The translations under genes were made by a program, and so were the position numbers. From the NCBI RefSeq assembly GCF_000482245.1, contig NZ_AWNH01000078.1, positions 1 through 64,000 of the forward strand: 64,000 bases of DNA, read 5' to 3'. This stretch comes from Leptolyngbya sp. Heron Island J. Lineage in GTDB: Bacteria; Cyanobacteriota; Cyanobacteriia; Phormidesmidales; Phormidesmidaceae. The notes under the pieces are model-generated. The model was not told the origin of the DNA. It searched no databases and saw only the letters and a list, made by a program, of their open reading frames with translations. Within the stretch, counting starts at the first letter, position 1. The number at the start of each line of letters is the position of its first letter. Below are positions 9,179-18,025 of the stretch, piece by piece.

Positions 9179-10282
9179 ATGAAAACAACAATTGAAAAGT
9201 CTGACTTTGTTCTGACTCCCTATATGCAGAGCAATGATTGGCGTGCCACGTATCAGGTTTTAAACACGCTGATTCCATACATCTTGCTATGGGTTCTAGC
9301 CGCAAAAGTCGCCCAAATTTCTATTTGGCTAATACTTCCAATCATCATTCTTTTAGTGCTTTTTTCATTGCGCTGCTTTTCTTTGATGCATGATTGTGGA
9401 CATTGCTCACTTTTTAGATCTAAAAAAGTCAATCGAGTTGTTGGATTTATTTTTGGTCTTGTCAATGCGATGCCCCAATATTGGTGGTCGCGAGACCATG
9501 CGTATCATCACAAAACAAACGGTGATTGGGAGCGCTATCGCAGTATTGGAGATTTCTTGTCCACTGCAGAGTACGCCAAACTTACTCCGTTTGACCAAAA
9601 ACTATATGGATTACTCAGACATCCTTTAATGGTTTTTCCGGGCGGTTTTTTCTATTTGGCCTTTAAACCTAGACTTATCCTGCTTTTGGGCAGTTATGAC
9701 TTTATCCGCCATGCCTTTTCTTGTTTGAAGTCTGATGCAAGTGTTGGACTATCAAAGATTATTTCATCCCATAAACCTAAGCATTGGTCTACAGCAGCAG
9801 AGTTTTGGGATGTTCTCCTAAATAATATTTTTGTTGTAGGGGGTTGGATTTTATTGTGTTATTTACTAGGGCCAGTCTTTTTCTTGAGTGTGTACTCAAT
9901 TGTGTTGACCCTAGCGGCGGCAATCTTTATTAATGTCTTTTTCGTTCAGCATATTTTTGAAGGGGCTTATGCCCACAAAACTGACGGTTGGGACTATTTA
10001 ACCGGAGCTATTGAAGGAAGTAGTTATTTGGATGTGCCTGCAATTTTAAAGTGGTTTACTGCCGATATTAGCTACCACAATATTCATCACCTGTCCGAGA
10101 AAATTCCTAACTATCACCTCAAAGCTTGTCATCAAAAAAATAGTCACTTGCTCTCCCAAGTAAAGAGAATTCGTATCAGTGATGTACTTGACTGTTCTAA
10201 GTTTATTTTGTGGGACTCTGACAAGAATAAGCTGACATCTATCCAAGCATTTGACCAAAATCAGGCCAGCACTTTTTCGTAG
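9179..10282 (+). CDS. Membrane fatty-acid desaturase/hydroxylase (three His-box family)
   Basis: A di-iron membrane desaturase of 367 residues with all three histidine boxes: HDCGH at 71-75, HAYHH at 107-111 and HNIHH at 300-304, plus an extra His258 in FFVQHIF. Hydrophobic segments at about 30-66 and 215-255 give the usual two membrane hairpins. The arrangement is like acyl-lipid desaturases of the DesA group, but hydroxylases and sphingolipid desaturases share it. It is more AT-rich than its neighbours and may have been acquired separately. Its 3' end overlaps the convergent GNAT gene by 22 bp. An inferred role is desaturation or hydroxylation of a lipid made by the adjacent enzymes. Confidence 0.85.
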   Translation: MKTTIEKSDFVLTPYMQSNDWRATYQVLNTLIPYILLWVLAAKVAQISIWLILPIIILLVLFSLRCFSLMHDCGHCSLFRSKKVNRVVGFIFGLVNAMPQYWWSRDHAYHHKTNGDWERYRSIGDFLSTAEYAKLTPFDQKLYGLLRHPLMVFPGGFFYLAFKPRLILLLGSYDFIRHAFSCLKSDASVGLSKIISSHKPKHWSTAAEFWDVLLNNIFVVGGWILLCYLLGPVFFLSVYSIVLTLAAAIFINVFFVQHIFEGAYAHKTDGWDYLTGAIEGSSYLDVPAILKWFTADISYHNIHHLSEKIPNYHLKACHQKNSHLLSQVKRIRISDVLDCSKFILWDSDKNKLTSIQAFDQNQASTFS

Positions 10283-11403
10283 ATGCGATAAGTTTTGTAG
10301 ATGGTGGCTCCGGTGCTCTCGATGATGTTTCGCGATCGCATATTGTCTTCATACACCCAAGAGAGTTCGGAACGCTTATAGGGGGGCTTTTTATCAGTGC
10401 CCCCCTTCATTCCCAAATACACCACTGCCAGTGCCACCATCTTGCGACTGTATTCTGGTAACGTACAAATCGCTAGCACCCTAGCCTGGTCAATCTTGCG
10501 ACGATACCAAAGGAATTTGAGAATACCAAAAATATTGAGCTTGCCCTTCACATGTTTTAGGGCAATGTTGTAGTCCGGTAGAGCCATAAAAAAGCCCACC
10601 ATTTTGTTGTCTGACTCTTTTTTTGGATCTTCAGCAATCACGAAAATATCCGTATCCACCAGAGTCTGCAGTTCTCGCGCCTCTATCATAAATTCCTCTT
10701 CGGTGCGAGCACTAGAACTCCAGTTATGGGCAAATGCAGTGGTAAATAACTCGTAAATTTGGCGACAGTCTTGCTCAAATGCTTCGCCTTTAGTGTGAAT
10801 GGTGCGAAATTTAATTCCTGCTTTCTGAGCAATTTTGTAGCCCCGTTCAAAGCTGTTGGGTAAAGGCTTATCCAACGGTAAATCATAGGCATAGGCATCC
10901 TTAGCCTGGTGCCAGCCGTTAGCCTCCATGATGTCCAGATAATACTTGGGGTTGTAAGGCATCATCAGCATCGGGTCTGAGTCAAATCCATCTGCTAAAA
11001 AACAGCAGTTATTGTGAGTCGACAGATCAATGGGACCACGGGCTACGCTCATCCCCTGTTGCTTTAACCAGTTCGTGGCTCCATCTAAAAGCGCTTGACC
11101 AATGTTGAGATCGTCAATGCATTCAAAAAAGCCTATTAACCCAATTGCTTGACCCTCTCGTTCGATCAGCCGATTATTGATAGCCGCAACGATTCGACCC
11201 ACAGGCTGATCCTTTTGATAAGCAATCAATTGCTGCAGTCTTCCATATTGAAAAAATGAATTTTCCTCAGAAAACTGCTTAGCTGTACTTGACTCAATCG
11301 GAGCAACCCAGTGAGGATCATTACGGTAGACGTAAGCTGGGACAGCAAGAAAATCAGCTTGGTCTTTAGAGGTAGTGACCGGCCTGATGGAAAAATTACT
11401 CAT
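10261..11403 (-). CDS. Two-domain GNAT-fold acyltransferase (YghO-like), candidate bacterial ceramide synthase
   Basis: At 380 residues this is about twice the length of a simple GNAT protein. It starts FSIRPVTTSKDQADFLAVP, contains VGRIVAAINNRL early, and a second half (EDPKKESDNKMVGFFMALPDYN) with a further acyl-CoA-binding-like fold. The family includes E. coli YghO. From memory, the bacterial ceramide synthase bCerS of Caulobacter is a GNAT-superfamily protein of this kind. The gene is 117 bp downstream of the alpha-oxoamine synthase on the same strand, as expected for N-acylation of that enzyme's product. Assignment as ceramide synthase is inference. Confidence 0.7.
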   Translation of the reverse strand: MSNFSIRPVTTSKDQADFLAVPAYVYRNDPHWVAPIESSTAKQFSEENSFFQYGRLQQLIAYQKDQPVGRIVAAINNRLIEREGQAIGLIGFFECIDDLNIGQALLDGATNWLKQQGMSVARGPIDLSTHNNCCFLADGFDSDPMLMMPYNPKYYLDIMEANGWHQAKDAYAYDLPLDKPLPNSFERGYKIAQKAGIKFRTIHTKGEAFEQDCRQIYELFTTAFAHNWSSSARTEEEFMIEARELQTLVDTDIFVIAEDPKKESDNKMVGFFMALPDYNIALKHVKGKLNIFGILKFLWYRRKIDQARVLAICTLPEYSRKMVALAVVYLGMKGGTDKKPPYKRSELSWVYEDNMRSRNIIESTGATIYKTYRIYEKVLA

Positions 11404-11520
11404 GGAGTTGGGCGCAAACAGGCAGTGGACAGGAGGATAGCGCTTTCAAGTGTACTTTTTGGGCCTAGATTTTAAGCACACCTAGCGCTCAAACTACTGC
11501 CCATTACCTGCTGCTCTTAC

Positions 11521-12804
11521 TTATGCATATTGAACAACTGCACCGCCGAGCTTCTGACGGACAGTAACCATTGCTTCTACCAACTGATCCATTTCAGCTT
11601 GGGTGTGCAATGCATTGGCTGTAATCCGTAGCCGGGGCTTAGCAATAAACCAGATAGCTGAAACCCAAATGCCGTGCTCTTCCATCAGAGCACGGGTAAA
11701 CGACTTAGGATCTAAGTCGGGAGGCAGCAATACAGGAACAACGTTGGTTTCACCAATGGCTTCAAACCCAGCAGCGATTAGCTTAGAACGCAAATATCGT
11801 GTGTTTGCCTGCAGTTTCGATACCCGCTCGGGGTGGCTTCTCACCTGACGAATGCTTTCTAAAGCAGCGGCGGTTACCGGTGGGGGTAGAGAAATCGTGC
11901 CAATGGAAGTTGGGGACACATCCAATAAATCGATTAGCTCACGGTTAGGCGCACTGATAGCCGCTCCTGCGGAACCGGCAAATTTAGAAAACGTGGTCAT
12001 AATGATTGGCACAATGCCCCGTTCAATCACCGACTGAGGCGTAATGCCAAAGTGGTCATAAATACCCTCACCTTTGGCACCAATCGCTCCACTAGCATGG
12101 GCTTCGTCCATGACGACGACACTACCAGGGTAATCTTCCATGATGTCTAGCATGCGTGGTAGAGGCACCACATCACCATCCATCGAAAAGACCGCATCAG
12201 AAATTACGATCACCCGATCATCAGGTCGCACATAGCGGCGCATCTTACGCTCCAAATCATCCATATCGCAATGGCGATAGGCTTTGACCCGCACCTTAGG
12301 GCTGTGGCCAAACATTTTGCCAGAGCGATTATCGGCGTTTACGACCGCTGCAATAATGCAACCGTGGTTCAGCACGTCGCTAAAGATAATAGTCTCTCGC
12401 GTATGCTGAAACCCTGACACAGGGACTGCTAGATGGCAAAAGCCATCCATCAGTGCCTGCAGTGCCATCCATGCATTCAAAAACAGTTGAGTATGGGGTA
12501 AATGTTTGAAAGCGGAAATTTCTTCTTCTAGCTGGCGGTGCAAATCAATCCGACCGCTTAGCACTGAGCAAGAACTGTTAGAGGTGCCATAGCGACGAAT
12601 GGAGTCGATAGCAGCCTGTGTTACCGCATCATCCTGGGCCATACCCAACACATCGTTGGTACAAAACGTCAGAACCTGATGCCGTCTGCCGGTTCCCTGC
12701 TCTTCTATTTCTATTTGATTGCCATTTTTTTGGTGGCAAATGAACTTGTCAGGGTATAACCCGCTTGCATGTAAACGTTGCACGTAGTCATTAACGACTT
12801 CCAC
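11521..12804 (-). CDS. PLP-dependent alpha-oxoamine synthase (serine palmitoyltransferase/KBL-like, divergent)
   Basis: A fold-type I PLP enzyme of 427 residues. Lys274 in TTFSK should bind PLP, Asp233 and His236 (DEAHASG) contact the cofactor, and VFSMDGD at 205-211 is the usual alpha-oxoamine synthase motif. Relatives condense an amino acid with an acyl-CoA or acyl-ACP and release CO2: serine palmitoyltransferase, 2-amino-3-ketobutyrate ligase, AONS and ALAS. It is divergent: the usual HASI is HGCI (147-150), and a loop at about 122-137 is unusual. No biotin, heme or threonine genes are nearby. The acyltransferase, reductase and desaturase genes point to a sphingoid-base synthase. It is probably co-transcribed with the Rieske gene upstream. 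Confidence 0.75.
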   Translation of the reverse strand: MEVVNDYVQRLHASGLYPDKFICHQKNGNQIEIEEQGTGRRHQVLTFCTNDVLGMAQDDAVTQAAIDSIRRYGTSNSSCSVLSGRIDLHRQLEEEISAFKHLPHTQLFLNAWMALQALMDGFCHLAVPVSGFQHTRETIIFSDVLNHGCIIAAVVNADNRSGKMFGHSPKVRVKAYRHCDMDDLERKMRRYVRPDDRVIVISDAVFSMDGDVVPLPRMLDIMEDYPGSVVVMDEAHASGAIGAKGEGIYDHFGITPQSVIERGIVPIIMTTFSKFAGSAGAAISAPNRELIDLLDVSPTSIGTISLPPPVTAAALESIRQVRSHPERVSKLQANTRYLRSKLIAAGFEAIGETNVVPVLLPPDLDPKSFTRALMEEHGIWVSAIWFIAKPRLRITANALHTQAEMDQLVEAMVTVRQKLGGAVVQYA

Positions 12805-12926
12805 AATTTACTCCTCATCACCTACATTGAGCATATCAATCAACCAAGATCTGAGCTAAAAACCAACCGATTAGCTTCCGGCAACAGGCCTTGGCAACGG
12901 GGCTTGGGTATCCCCAAGCGGGCGAA

Positions 12927-14051
12927 TCACACAAGCATACCGTTACTGGCCTCCTGAGATGGTTGGTTAGAAGACTCTTTGGGCGCTTCTAAAGAAGATG
13001 AAGGAGGAACTTCCAAACGCTCATATTGACCAACAATAACTCGCTGTAGAGCAATAATTGCTGGATTCACTTCGACGTAGTCGCGGTGCGGGTCGATGGA
13101 GTAATTCCGCTGTTCACTCTCCATCATTTCTACGTCCTGATGCAAAAACTTGAGAAAAATACTGTTCAAAATCGCCTTTTCCAGCGTCCTGGCTAAAGGT
13201 CCACTGAGTAACCACTGGGGCAATGGCAGCTTTAGAAACAATAAGGAAAAGGATTTTGTCTCAGTAGGACCCACGGGCAATCGCATCAGGTATAGCGAAG
13301 AAACCGACTCTAGTGCCGTTGCATAATGGGGGTAGCGATAGCGAATAGAGACTGTGCGAGTGGTACTGTCACTGCCTTTAGTTCCCAGTCCCAGGAGTTT
13401 GCTTAGAAAGCCTTCGTAGGAGACTTGGTAATCGGCTGTAACGCTATTCTCGTCTTGCTTCAGGTTGAGTAGCTTGGGGTCGTACCAGCCTTGCAAGTCC
13501 TTATGCAGAAATCCGTGAAATACATCCATCGTATTTTCATTGCAGATGGAGAAATGGGCCTGAAAATGCCCTGGAATACGAACCATAAACCAGCCTGGCT
13601 GGCCGTACTGTGGCACTTCTGGTAAGGGTTGTTGCGCGGCTAACTGAGGGTCTCCTGGAAATACCCAGATGATGCCATAGGCTTCCTGGGTTGGATAGCT
13701 GCGAGCTTTGGCACAGGGTAGCTTTTGGTCTTTGGGAAAGTAGGGAATACTGACGCACTGGCCGTTATGGTCAAATTCCCAGCCATGGTAGGGACATACT
13801 AGATTGTTGCCATGGACTTCTCCTCGATGTAGTTCAATTCCCTTATGTGGGCAGGCATCAGCTAAAGCACTGACGTTCCCGTCAGTGTCACGATAGACCG
13901 CTAGGGAAGATTGCCATACCCGGACAGAAACTACATTTCCTGGTTTGAGCTGGTCTGCCCAAAAGACTGGATACCAATAATTAGGGTTAATGCCAACAGC
14001 GCGCGCACGCCGATATATGGGTTGACCTTTGAGAACAGCAGAAGCTTCCAT
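12927..14051 (-). CDS. Rieske non-heme iron oxygenase
   Basis: The N-terminal Rieske [2Fe-2S] site is complete: Cys67/His69 (CPH) and Cys86/His89 (CPYH). The catalytic domain has the mononuclear iron motif ENTMDVFHGFLH with Asp176, His179 and His183. At 374 residues with no electron-transfer domain it belongs with monooxygenase-type alpha subunits such as vanillate demethylase-like and pheophorbide a oxygenase-like enzymes. A ferredoxin and reductase from elsewhere must supply electrons. The alpha-oxoamine synthase starts 122 bp downstream on the same strand, suggesting an operon Rieske, synthase, GNAT. Hydroxylation of the lipid product is inferred, not shown. Confidence 0.85.
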   Translation of the reverse strand: MEASAVLKGQPIYRRARAVGINPNYWYPVFWADQLKPGNVVSVRVWQSSLAVYRDTDGNVSALADACPHKGIELHRGEVHGNNLVCPYHGWEFDHNGQCVSIPYFPKDQKLPCAKARSYPTQEAYGIIWVFPGDPQLAAQQPLPEVPQYGQPGWFMVRIPGHFQAHFSICNENTMDVFHGFLHKDLQGWYDPKLLNLKQDENSVTADYQVSYEGFLSKLLGLGTKGSDSTTRTVSIRYRYPHYATALESVSSLYLMRLPVGPTETKSFSLLFLKLPLPQWLLSGPLARTLEKAILNSIFLKFLHQDVEMMESEQRNYSIDPHRDYVEVNPAIIALQRVIVGQYERLEVPPSSSLEAPKESSNQPSQEASNGMLV

Positions 14052-14466
14052 CTTCTAAAGCTAGAAATAAGGGTTGGAGTTGATCAGCAACAGAGATTTT
14101 CCACTTTACAAGACCTATCTTGATTTTTACTGAGTAAAGCCCTGGCATACTCAGATTTTTGACTCAAATCGGTATCATCGTGGTTGCAGTATGACGACAG
14201 TGAGCGCGCTACCGACAAAATTTAGTGACGCTTCGCGAACTGGCAATGAAGTCCAGTGAATATGTTTAAGCAGTCAGCTAGAACATGTACAGCTACCTCA
14301 AATGCCAATAGACATATGCACGTAACAAAGTTAGCGGAGTAGGTATAAGTTTTTGCTTATGCCTGACCCAATAACCAGTTATGGGTAATGTTAACATCTA
14401 TTAACTTGTCGCGAGCGACTGGCCCCTGGAGGTGTGTTTCTTGCAAGTATTTCTGTGTTTTCCCCT
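14052..14466. other. Divergent intergenic region, Rieske / MFS exporter
   Basis: About 400 bases hold the promoters of the lipid-type operon (leftward) and the MFS gene (rightward). A small hairpin, GGTATAAG paired with CTTATGCC, lies near 14342-14363. No reading frame of note and no recognised operator were seen. Confidence 0.45.
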
Positions 14467-15669
14467 ATGACCACTGTTTATCAGAAAGCTCCCCCTGAGT
14501 TAGAACGGCTAGATCGAATTCCCCCTCCACGTCCAGGTCATTCTCGGTCAGTTTTAGCAGTATTAATGGTGGCAGGCTGTTTGTCGAGTGCTGCAGGAGC
14601 CGTCGTAGCACCCGTTTTTCCAGAGATTGTGGCTCAATTTGAGCTGAGCAGTCGTTGGGCGGGGGTGTTGGTTAGTACCCATACGCTGACCACAGCTTTG
14701 GCTAGTTTGGTGTTCGGGCTGTTGGCAAGCCGATTGGGCAGTGTACGTATCCTGATATCTTGTCTGGTCGGCTATGCGGTCTTTGGTAGTTTTGGGGCCT
14801 TGGCCCAGGGGTTTTGGGGAATTTTGCTATCGCGAGCACTGGTGGGTTTAGCCAGCGGTGGTATTGGGGCAGGCAGTATTGGTATTCTGAGCAATCTTTA
14901 TGATGGTGAGGCCCGTACCCGGATGATGGGCTATGCTACCAGTGCTTTAGCTACGGCTACGGTGATTTTCCCGATTTTAGGTGGGTGGCTAGGGCTATAT
15001 CACTGGCGCTGGGCGTTTGCTCTGTATGGTTTGGGACTGCCAGCGGCGCTTGCTAGTTTTTGGATTTTGCCCAAGGGGCGCAGTCGCTCTATGGGAATAC
15101 CTCCGACCGGGGGGATTGGTAATATTCTGAAGCGAGGTCGTGTACTGCTGCTATTGCTGGCGTTGGCTATGGCCTCGGCTATTTTTTATGTGGTGGTTGT
15201 ATATGCACCGCTTTACCTAAAGGAAGCGATTAATGCGTCGTCCTTGCTTAATGGTTGCGTGTTAGCGGCTCGTTCTGTCGGAGCGGCTCTGATTGCGGCG
15301 GTGGGGGCTGCAAAGGTGTCTAAGCGACTGGGAGCTGGCGGTGCGATCGCAACCGGCTTTTTTCTGATGGCAATTTCTCTAGCCACTATTCCCAATATCT
15401 TATTTCCGCCGCTAATGCTGCTGGCGGGGTTAATCTTTGGTCTAGGCTTTGGTCTAGTGATGCCTAACTTCTACAGCGCTCTAGCAGACCTTTCCCCCGA
15501 CTCGCAACGGTCTGGGCTATTGGCCATTGGTACCGGCTGTGCTTCCCTTGGTCAGTTTGTATCGCCGCTAATTTTTGGTCCTGTTTGGGCGACTGCTGGC
15601 ACAAGTGTATTTTATGTAGCAGCCATTATCGCTGCTACAGTAGGAGGCCTGAACTGGATGCGTCGTTAG
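14467..15669 (+). CDS. Major facilitator superfamily transporter (drug/metabolite efflux type)
   Basis: A 12-helix membrane protein of about 400 residues. The loop between helices 2 and 3 reads GLLASRLGSVRIL, like the MFS signature, and the helix 4-5 region (LLSRALVGLASGGIGAGSIG) resembles proton-driven efflux pumps. The ATG at 14467 is preferred; a GTG at 14434 in frame has GGAGG only about 2 nt before it, too close for normal use, although the alternative start cannot be ruled out. It is divergent from the Rieske operon and could export its product or something unrelated. Confidence 0.8.
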   Translation: MTTVYQKAPPELERLDRIPPPRPGHSRSVLAVLMVAGCLSSAAGAVVAPVFPEIVAQFELSSRWAGVLVSTHTLTTALASLVFGLLASRLGSVRILISCLVGYAVFGSFGALAQGFWGILLSRALVGLASGGIGAGSIGILSNLYDGEARTRMMGYATSALATATVIFPILGGWLGLYHWRWAFALYGLGLPAALASFWILPKGRSRSMGIPPTGGIGNILKRGRVLLLLLALAMASAIFYVVVVYAPLYLKEAINASSLLNGCVLAARSVGAALIAAVGAAKVSKRLGAGGAIATGFFLMAISLATIPNILFPPLMLLAGLIFGLGFGLVMPNFYSALADLSPDSQRSGLLAIGTGCASLGQFVSPLIFGPVWATAGTSVFYVAAIIAATVGGLNWMRR

Positions 15670-15682
15670 TGCCTAACTTCTG

Positions 15683-16165
15683 ATGATTTTAAAGCGATCG
15701 CTGCTGAAATTTTTAAAGACTGGAGCTATGCCTTTACTGCTGACAGCAGTTGCTCTGAGGCAGATTGTGTTGGTCCACACGGCTGGCCTTAGTCCATGGC
15801 ATGGAGGTGGCTTTGGTATGTTTGCCTCAATGGATCGCGACGAACGTCGCGTTGTGACAACTGAGTTAATAGGATGTAATCCTGTTTCAGAAAACATTGT
15901 TTTGTCTGACATTGTGGATGAATTTCCTGATGTTCTTGGACGTCACACCTACATCCATGTCAGTACTTTTCCCACACCCTCGCAGCTACGACGTGTCGGC
16001 AGACGTCTCCTCTCAGAGGACTCTCAGAATTTTGGCCTGGAGCTTTACGACACTAACGAGGATAGCTGTGCTCCAAAAATTCAGCTACAGGCGTGGCGGC
16101 TGATATATGACGGTGATGCTATTGCCTATGAACCTCTGACCAAGTCGGTTGAGGTTGAGCCATGA
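15683..16165 (+). CDS. Uncharacterised small protein with one N-terminal membrane segment
   Basis: 160 residues: a hydrophobic stretch at about 14-34, a conserved-looking WHGGGFGMFASMD segment, then a soluble domain. I recall similar GGGFGMF proteins encoded next to polytopic membrane proteins, as here. It begins 14 bp after the MFS gene and its last codons overlap the next start by 4 nt, so the two are translationally coupled. Function unknown. Confidence 0.6.
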   Translation: MILKRSLLKFLKTGAMPLLLTAVALRQIVLVHTAGLSPWHGGGFGMFASMDRDERRVVTTELIGCNPVSENIVLSDIVDEFPDVLGRHTYIHVSTFPTPSQLRRVGRRLLSEDSQNFGLELYDTNEDSCAPKIQLQAWRLIYDGDAIAYEPLTKSVEVEP

Positions 16166-17061
16166 GAATGATATTCAAACGGTGGAACCGCTGGCTAGAC
16201 CATTTGCTGGAACCGCCAGTGTATCTGCTGGTGCTGCGACTGACGACCGTGCTGCTTTTGCTCCACGGGATTGATCACTGGCTCTGGACCATGCTGCCGG
16301 AGAAAATTCTGGCTATCATGATGCTGCTCTATCCAGCATTAGTACGTCAGCCTTGGGCTTGGCTGGGTATGAGTGCATGTTTAGTATTTAACAACCTGTG
16401 GCATTGGTCCAATTTAGTCAACCATGAATATCTCTACACCTACTGGGTATTGGTATGTACTATTGCCGTCTGGAGTCGGACGCCTAAGCAAGTATTAAGC
16501 TGGAACTCTCGCTGGTTGATTGGCCTGTGTTTTCTATTCGCGACGCTTTGGAAATTTTTGGGAGGCGAATATTTAGACGGCTCATTTTTACATCTAACAT
16601 TTTTGTTAGATCATCGTTTGGCCATGGGTGCCGTGCTATTTGGCGGACTGGATCTGGCTACCCTGGGTGACAATCGCCAAATTTTTGAACAGATGCAAGC
16701 GTCGGCAGCAGTAACGACCGTCAACCAGTTGAGCACGACTCCCCGTATGGCAGCTGCAAGTCTGGTGCTGTCTTACTGGACGATTTTAATTGAAGGTCTG
16801 GTAGCAGCAAGCTTTCTGCTGACAGCACCCCGTTGGCTATATCAACAGCGCGACTGGATACTGTTTGGATTTGTGATCACCACCTACTCAGTGATTCCGG
16901 TGCTAGGGTTTGGTGCTCTGCTGATGGTGATGGGTCTAATTCAGACCAAGAGCGCGTTTATTTCCCGAATTTATCTGGGATTGTTGATTCTAATGCCTAT
17001 TTGGATGCCGTTACCCCAAGGAATTTTTTGGTTAGTGCAGAAGGTGTTTTGGGGAGCTTGA
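16162..17061 (+). CDS. Polytopic membrane protein (HTTM-like, uncertain)
   Basis: 299 residues with about seven or eight hydrophobic helices (LLVLRLTTVLLLLHG, WLIGLCFLFATLWKFLGG, ILFGFVITTYSVIPVLG). The layout resembles HTTM domains, the membrane part of vitamin K-dependent carboxylase-like proteins, but I cannot identify catalytic residues. It overlaps the preceding gene by 4 nt (ATGA), which makes a complex of the two products likely. Function unknown. Confidence 0.6.
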   Translation: MRMIFKRWNRWLDHLLEPPVYLLVLRLTTVLLLLHGIDHWLWTMLPEKILAIMMLLYPALVRQPWAWLGMSACLVFNNLWHWSNLVNHEYLYTYWVLVCTIAVWSRTPKQVLSWNSRWLIGLCFLFATLWKFLGGEYLDGSFLHLTFLLDHRLAMGAVLFGGLDLATLGDNRQIFEQMQASAAVTTVNQLSTTPRMAAASLVLSYWTILIEGLVAASFLLTAPRWLYQQRDWILFGFVITTYSVIPVLGFGALLMVMGLIQTKSAFISRIYLGLLILMPIWMPLPQGIFWLVQKVFWGA

Positions 17062-17143
17062 AATAGCTCTGAGCTTTTTATTTTGAGCTGGAGACATTAT
17101 TCGACATCAGCAGGGAGGCGGCCAATCTTAATGCACGTAATGT

Positions 17144-18001
17144 CTATCCCACCTGTGTATCTGGCGATTCTTGTAATAGCCATAGGCCGCTATAGGTTAT
17201 GCCTGAATCGTCGGGACGGATGAGCAGAAAATGTAGCCCTTTAGCTGTGGCTTTACGCTGTTCAAAGGCATTGGCCGCGCCACGTACATCGCTGTCTTCA
17301 AAGGTGGTGAGGACAAAACGATCGCAAAGTCCTGCTTCCAAAATCAAGCCATCGGGCTGGCCCGCAATGTATTTTAAAAAGGCTGGCCGTACCGAGTCTA
17401 ACCACTGGGCCAGCGCCATAGCCCGTCGCCCACCATCGATAACTACACCGGGAATCAAGACGGTGCTAGATAGCCCAATTTCTAATGGCAGTAGCTCTTT
17501 AGGGATTGAGCGTACAGGAATCGCTTCGTATTGAAACCGCAGTAAATCAGCATTGGATAAACCGGCAAACCGCCAGGTTTCACCCCAGAGATTATCGGGT
17601 AGGGGAATCGGCGCTGGGCGCTCAATGGAAAACGGGGAATAGGTTTCCCCGGTATAGGTTTTGAGGTTGGGGTACCAGGCGCTGCGCTGACGGAGCCACT
17701 GTTTAAGGGTGGGTAATCCCCGTTTAGGCTCCACCGGAATATCTAACTCTCGACAGGCGACCTCGGCCAAGGTCTGGGTCTGGGGACGAAAAACTTGCAG
17801 TACCTTGGGGCGATAGCCTGCTCGGTGGATAGCCTGTTTTAGCTGATGCCGCAGCCACATAGCATTGGCATCAGTTTGGGAGCAGGTCTCTCCGTAGCTA
17901 AAGCCCATATTAGGAGTACACAGCAGTAACTCCCACAGGGGCTGATTATCGGTGTTTTTTAACGGACGGCGATAGAAGTCGATTTGCCAGGGGGGACTCA
18001 T
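17144..18001 (-). CDS. Tab2/Atab2 family RNA-binding protein
   Basis: The 285-residue protein matches the Tab2/Atab2 (DUF1092) family: an N-terminal WQIDFYRRPL segment, WELLLCTP, and a central WRFAGLSNADLL region. In green algae and plants the homologue is needed for translation of photosystem I psaB mRNA; cyanobacterial members are presumed to act in photosystem biogenesis. It lies 24 bp downstream of glgP on the same strand, so transcripts may read through. Confidence 0.85.
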   Translation of the reverse strand: MSPPWQIDFYRRPLKNTDNQPLWELLLCTPNMGFSYGETCSQTDANAMWLRHQLKQAIHRAGYRPKVLQVFRPQTQTLAEVACRELDIPVEPKRGLPTLKQWLRQRSAWYPNLKTYTGETYSPFSIERPAPIPLPDNLWGETWRFAGLSNADLLRFQYEAIPVRSIPKELLPLEIGLSSTVLIPGVVIDGGRRAMALAQWLDSVRPAFLKYIAGQPDGLILEAGLCDRFVLTTFEDSDVRGAANAFEQRKATAKGLHFLLIRPDDSGITYSGLWLLQESPDTQVG

Positions 18002-18025
18002 TCCTGTCTAAACTTACGGTTTAAC

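Noticed and set aside
9179-14051. Saxitoxin-like locus (alpha-oxoamine synthase + GNAT + Rieske)
   Set aside because: In sxt clusters the synthase and GNAT parts belong to one polyketide-like protein with a carrier domain; here they are separate, and no amidinotransferase or carbamoyl transferase is present.
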